The notes beneath the pieces are model-generated. The model made no database searches and was not told the origin of the DNA. It saw only the letters and a list, made by a program, of their open reading frames with translations. Source: Franzmannia pantelleriensis (GTDB taxonomy: Bacteria; Pseudomonadota; Gammaproteobacteria; Pseudomonadales; Halomonadaceae). From it: a stretch of 64,000 nt of DNA. The stretch covers positions 186,001 to 250,000 of the forward strand of contig NZ_FNGH01000006.1 in NCBI RefSeq assembly GCF_900102875.1, given 5' to 3'. Numbering within the stretch: position 1 is the stretch's first letter; every line of letters starts with the position of its first letter. This document shows, piece by piece, positions 62,410-64,000 of this stretch. The translations under genes and the position numbers were made by a program.

Positions 62410-63387
62410 ATGGCGCATATGAATATGCTTCAGGCGATCAACCAGGCCCTCGACGTGGCCATGGACAGCGACCCGCGGGTGATCTGTTTTGGTGAGGACG
62501 TGGGGGGCTTCGGCGGGGTGTTTCGCGCCACCAGCCACCTGCAGGAGAAGTACGGCAAGGCGCGCTGCTTCAATACGCCGCTGGTTGAGCAGGGAATCGT
62601 CGGCTTTGCCAACGGCCTGGCCGCCCAGGGGCACAAGGCGGTCGCCGAGATCCAGTTCGCCGACTACATCTACCCGGCCTTCGACCAGATCGTCAACGAG
62701 AGTGCTAAATTCCGCTATCGCTCGGGCAGCCTGTTCGACGTCGGCGGCCTGACGATTCGTACCCCCTACGGCGGTGGTATTTCGGGTGGTCACTACCATT
62801 CGCAGTCGCCCGAGGCCTACTTCGCGCATACCCCAGGCCTCAAGGTGGTGGTGCCGCGCAACCCGCATCAGGCCAAGGGGCTGCTGCTGGCGTCGATTCG
62901 TGACCCCAACCCGGTGCTGTTCTTCGAGCCCAAGCGGCTCTATCGCGCGTCCAGCGGCGAGGTGCCCGAGGGCGATTACCAGCTGCCGCTGGGCGAGGCC
63001 GAGGTGGTCAAGGAGGGCGGCGACCTGACCCTGGTGGCATGGGGGGCGCAGATGCCAATCATCGAGGAGGCCGCCGAGATGGCCGAGCGCGAGGGTATCT
63101 CCTGCGAGGTGATCGATCTGCGCAGCATCCTGCCCTGGGATCGCGACTGCATCGCCGAATCGGTGTTCAAGACCGGACGCCTGGTGATCAGCCACGAAGC
63201 GCCGCTTACCGGCGGTTTCGCCGCCGAGATCGCCGCCGCTATCCAGCAGCGCTGTTTCCTGTACCTGGAGTCGCCGATTGCCCGAGTCACCGGGCTGGAT
63301 ACGCCGTTTCCGCTGACCCTGGAAAAGGAGTATCTGCCCGATGCGCTGAAGGTGCTCGAGGCGATCCGCGCCAGCGTCAATTTCTAG
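62410..63387 (+). CDS. bkdA2: Branched-chain 2-oxoacid dehydrogenase E1 beta subunit
   Basis: From ATG 62410 the product has 325 residues. It begins [41 protein letters not shown], has [43 protein letters not shown], and ends with the transketolase C-domain [41 protein letters not shown]. These track the BCKDHB family closely. With E1 alpha it decarboxylates the oxoacids of valine, leucine and isoleucine and passes the acyl group to E2. It sits 16 bases before the E2 gene. Confidence 0.93.
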   Translation: MAHMNMLQAINQALDVAMDSDPRVICFGEDVGGFGGVFRATSHLQEKYGKARCFNTPLVEQGIVGFANGLAAQGHKAVAEIQFADYIYPAFDQIVNESAKFRYRSGSLFDVGGLTIRTPYGGGISGGHYHSQSPEAYFAHTPGLKVVVPRNPHQAKGLLLASIRDPNPVLFFEPKRLYRASSGEVPEGDYQLPLGEAEVVKEGGDLTLVAWGAQMPIIEEAAEMAEREGISCEVIDLRSILPWDRDCIAESVFKTGRLVISHEAPLTGGFAAEIAAAIQQRCFLYLESPIARVTGLDTPFPLTLEKEYLPDALKVLEAIRASVNF

Positions 63388-63403
63388 GGATGGGAGTCGT
63401 GTG

Positions 63404-64000
63404 ATGAGCGAATTCAAACTGCCCGATATCGGTGAGGGCATCGTCGAGTGTGAAGTGGTCAAGTGGCTGGTGAGCGAAGGCGACGAGATCCAGGAAGATC
63501 AGCCGGTGGTCGAGGTGATGACCGACAAGGCACTGGTCGAGATCACTGCGCCGGAGAGTGGCCGCGTCACGGCGCTGCACTACGCCGAAGGGGAGAGTGC
63601 CAGGGTGCACTCGTCGCTGTTCAGCTACCAGGTCGCGGCAGGAGACGATGCGGCTGAGGTCGATTCCCCGCTCCCCGCGGTGGAGGCGCGTTCGGCGGAT
63701 AGCCCCCTCGAGGCTGATACGGCGCCGGCGGGCGAACGGCTGCCGGCGACGCCCCGTACCCCGGCGAGCCCTGCGGTGAGACGCTTGGCGCGGGAACTGG
63801 GAGTGGCGCTCGACCAGGTGGAGGGGTCCGGCAAGGAGGGGCGTGTGCTCAAGGAGGACCTGTACGCCCTGCAGCAGCCACGGTCGAGCATTGAATCCGA
63901 CGTTACCGAGGCGCCTGCGACCCGCGTCGAAACCCAGAGCGGCCTGCGCGCGGCGATGGCCCGGCATATGCGCGAGGCGGTCTCGATTCCACATTTTCAC
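63404..64000 (+). CDS. bkdB: Branched-chain dehydrogenase E2 (lipoamide acyltransferase), cut by window edge
   Basis: The frame opens with ATG at 63404 and stays open for 199 codons to the last base. The N-terminal lipoyl domain (FKLPDIGEGIVECEVVKWLVSEGD) has the lipoylated Lys42 in VMTDKALVEI. A proline/alanine linker follows, then a peripheral-subunit-binding domain (SPAVRRLARELGVALDQVEGSGKEGRVLKEDL, about residues 124-156). The start of the catalytic domain is present (GLRAAMARHMREAV.IPHF). The single lipoyl domain fits BCKDH E2. The catalytic HHxxxDG end is outside the window. Confidence 0.9.
   Translation, partial: MSEFKLPDIGEGIVECEVVKWLVSEGDEIQEDQPVVEVMTDKALVEITAPESGRVTALHYAEGESARVHSSLFSYQVAAGDDAAEVDSPLPAVEARSADSPLEADTAPAGERLPATPRTPASPAVRRLARELGVALDQVEGSGKEGRVLKEDLYALQQPRSSIESDVTEAPATRVETQSGLRAAMARHMREAVSIPHFH

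Overview
The window is GC-rich chromosomal DNA from a motile gammaproteobacterium. I infer Halomonadaceae (Halomonas or a close relative). The reasons are the flg and fli operon content, the tig-clpP-clpX-lon-hupB-ppiD order typical of gammaproteobacteria, acidic proteins, and an OsmF-type compatible-solute transporter. The species call is an inference from gene content only. No insertion sequence, prophage, integrase, CRISPR array or rRNA was seen.

Layout. (1) 1-12870: an HDOD signalling gene cut by the left edge, the leftward flgA and flgM-flgN, then the rightward operon flgBCDEFGHIJ and flgKL. Sigma-28-type promoters precede flgM and flgK, and a clear terminator follows flgL. (2) 12865-22456: a catabolic island inserted between the two flagellar blocks. 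It holds a DAO-family FAD oxidase (AmaA-like), an NhaC-family antiporter, an ALDH7-family dehydrogenase (AmaB-like), two closely similar LysR regulators that converge and overlap, a class III aminotransferase, and a DUF1338 2-oxoadipate dioxygenase/decarboxylase (HglS-like). Together these fit lysine breakdown through pipecolate and 2-aminoadipate to 2-hydroxyglutarate. A lone low-molecular-weight tyrosine phosphatase follows. (3) 22466-34405: leftward fliFGHIJK and fliLMNOPQR, which appear split by a terminator and a sigma-28-like promoter between fliK and fliL, and the divergent fliE. (4) 34474-39486: DUF2789 protein, type I asparaginase, an esterase-like lipoprotein, flaG (its sigma-28-like promoter has ten G/C in the spacer), mtnN-luxS, and folD. 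(5) 39702-40183: tRNA-Pro, tRNA-Arg and two tRNA-His. (6) 40478-48921: trigger factor, ClpP, ClpX, Lon, HU-beta and PpiD, a protein-quality-control block. (7) 49026-54657: COG0523 GTPase with a candidate Zur site, lpxH, ppiB, glnS-cysS. (8) 54807-64000: an M20 amidohydrolase behind a 26-bp perfect palindrome, a DUF1853 protein, an osmF-yehYXW-like ABC operon, and a branched-chain 2-oxoacid dehydrogenase operon (E1 alpha, E1 beta, and E2 cut by the right edge).

The best leads for novelty are regulatory: the homopolymer inside the flaG promoter, the 26-bp operator before the M20 gene, the mirrored LysR pair of the lysine-type cluster, a late-class promoter in front of the switch/export operon, and low-GC mosaic patches confined to the outer domains of FlgE, FlgK and FlgL. 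All promoter, operator and terminator calls are sequence-pattern calls made by eye.
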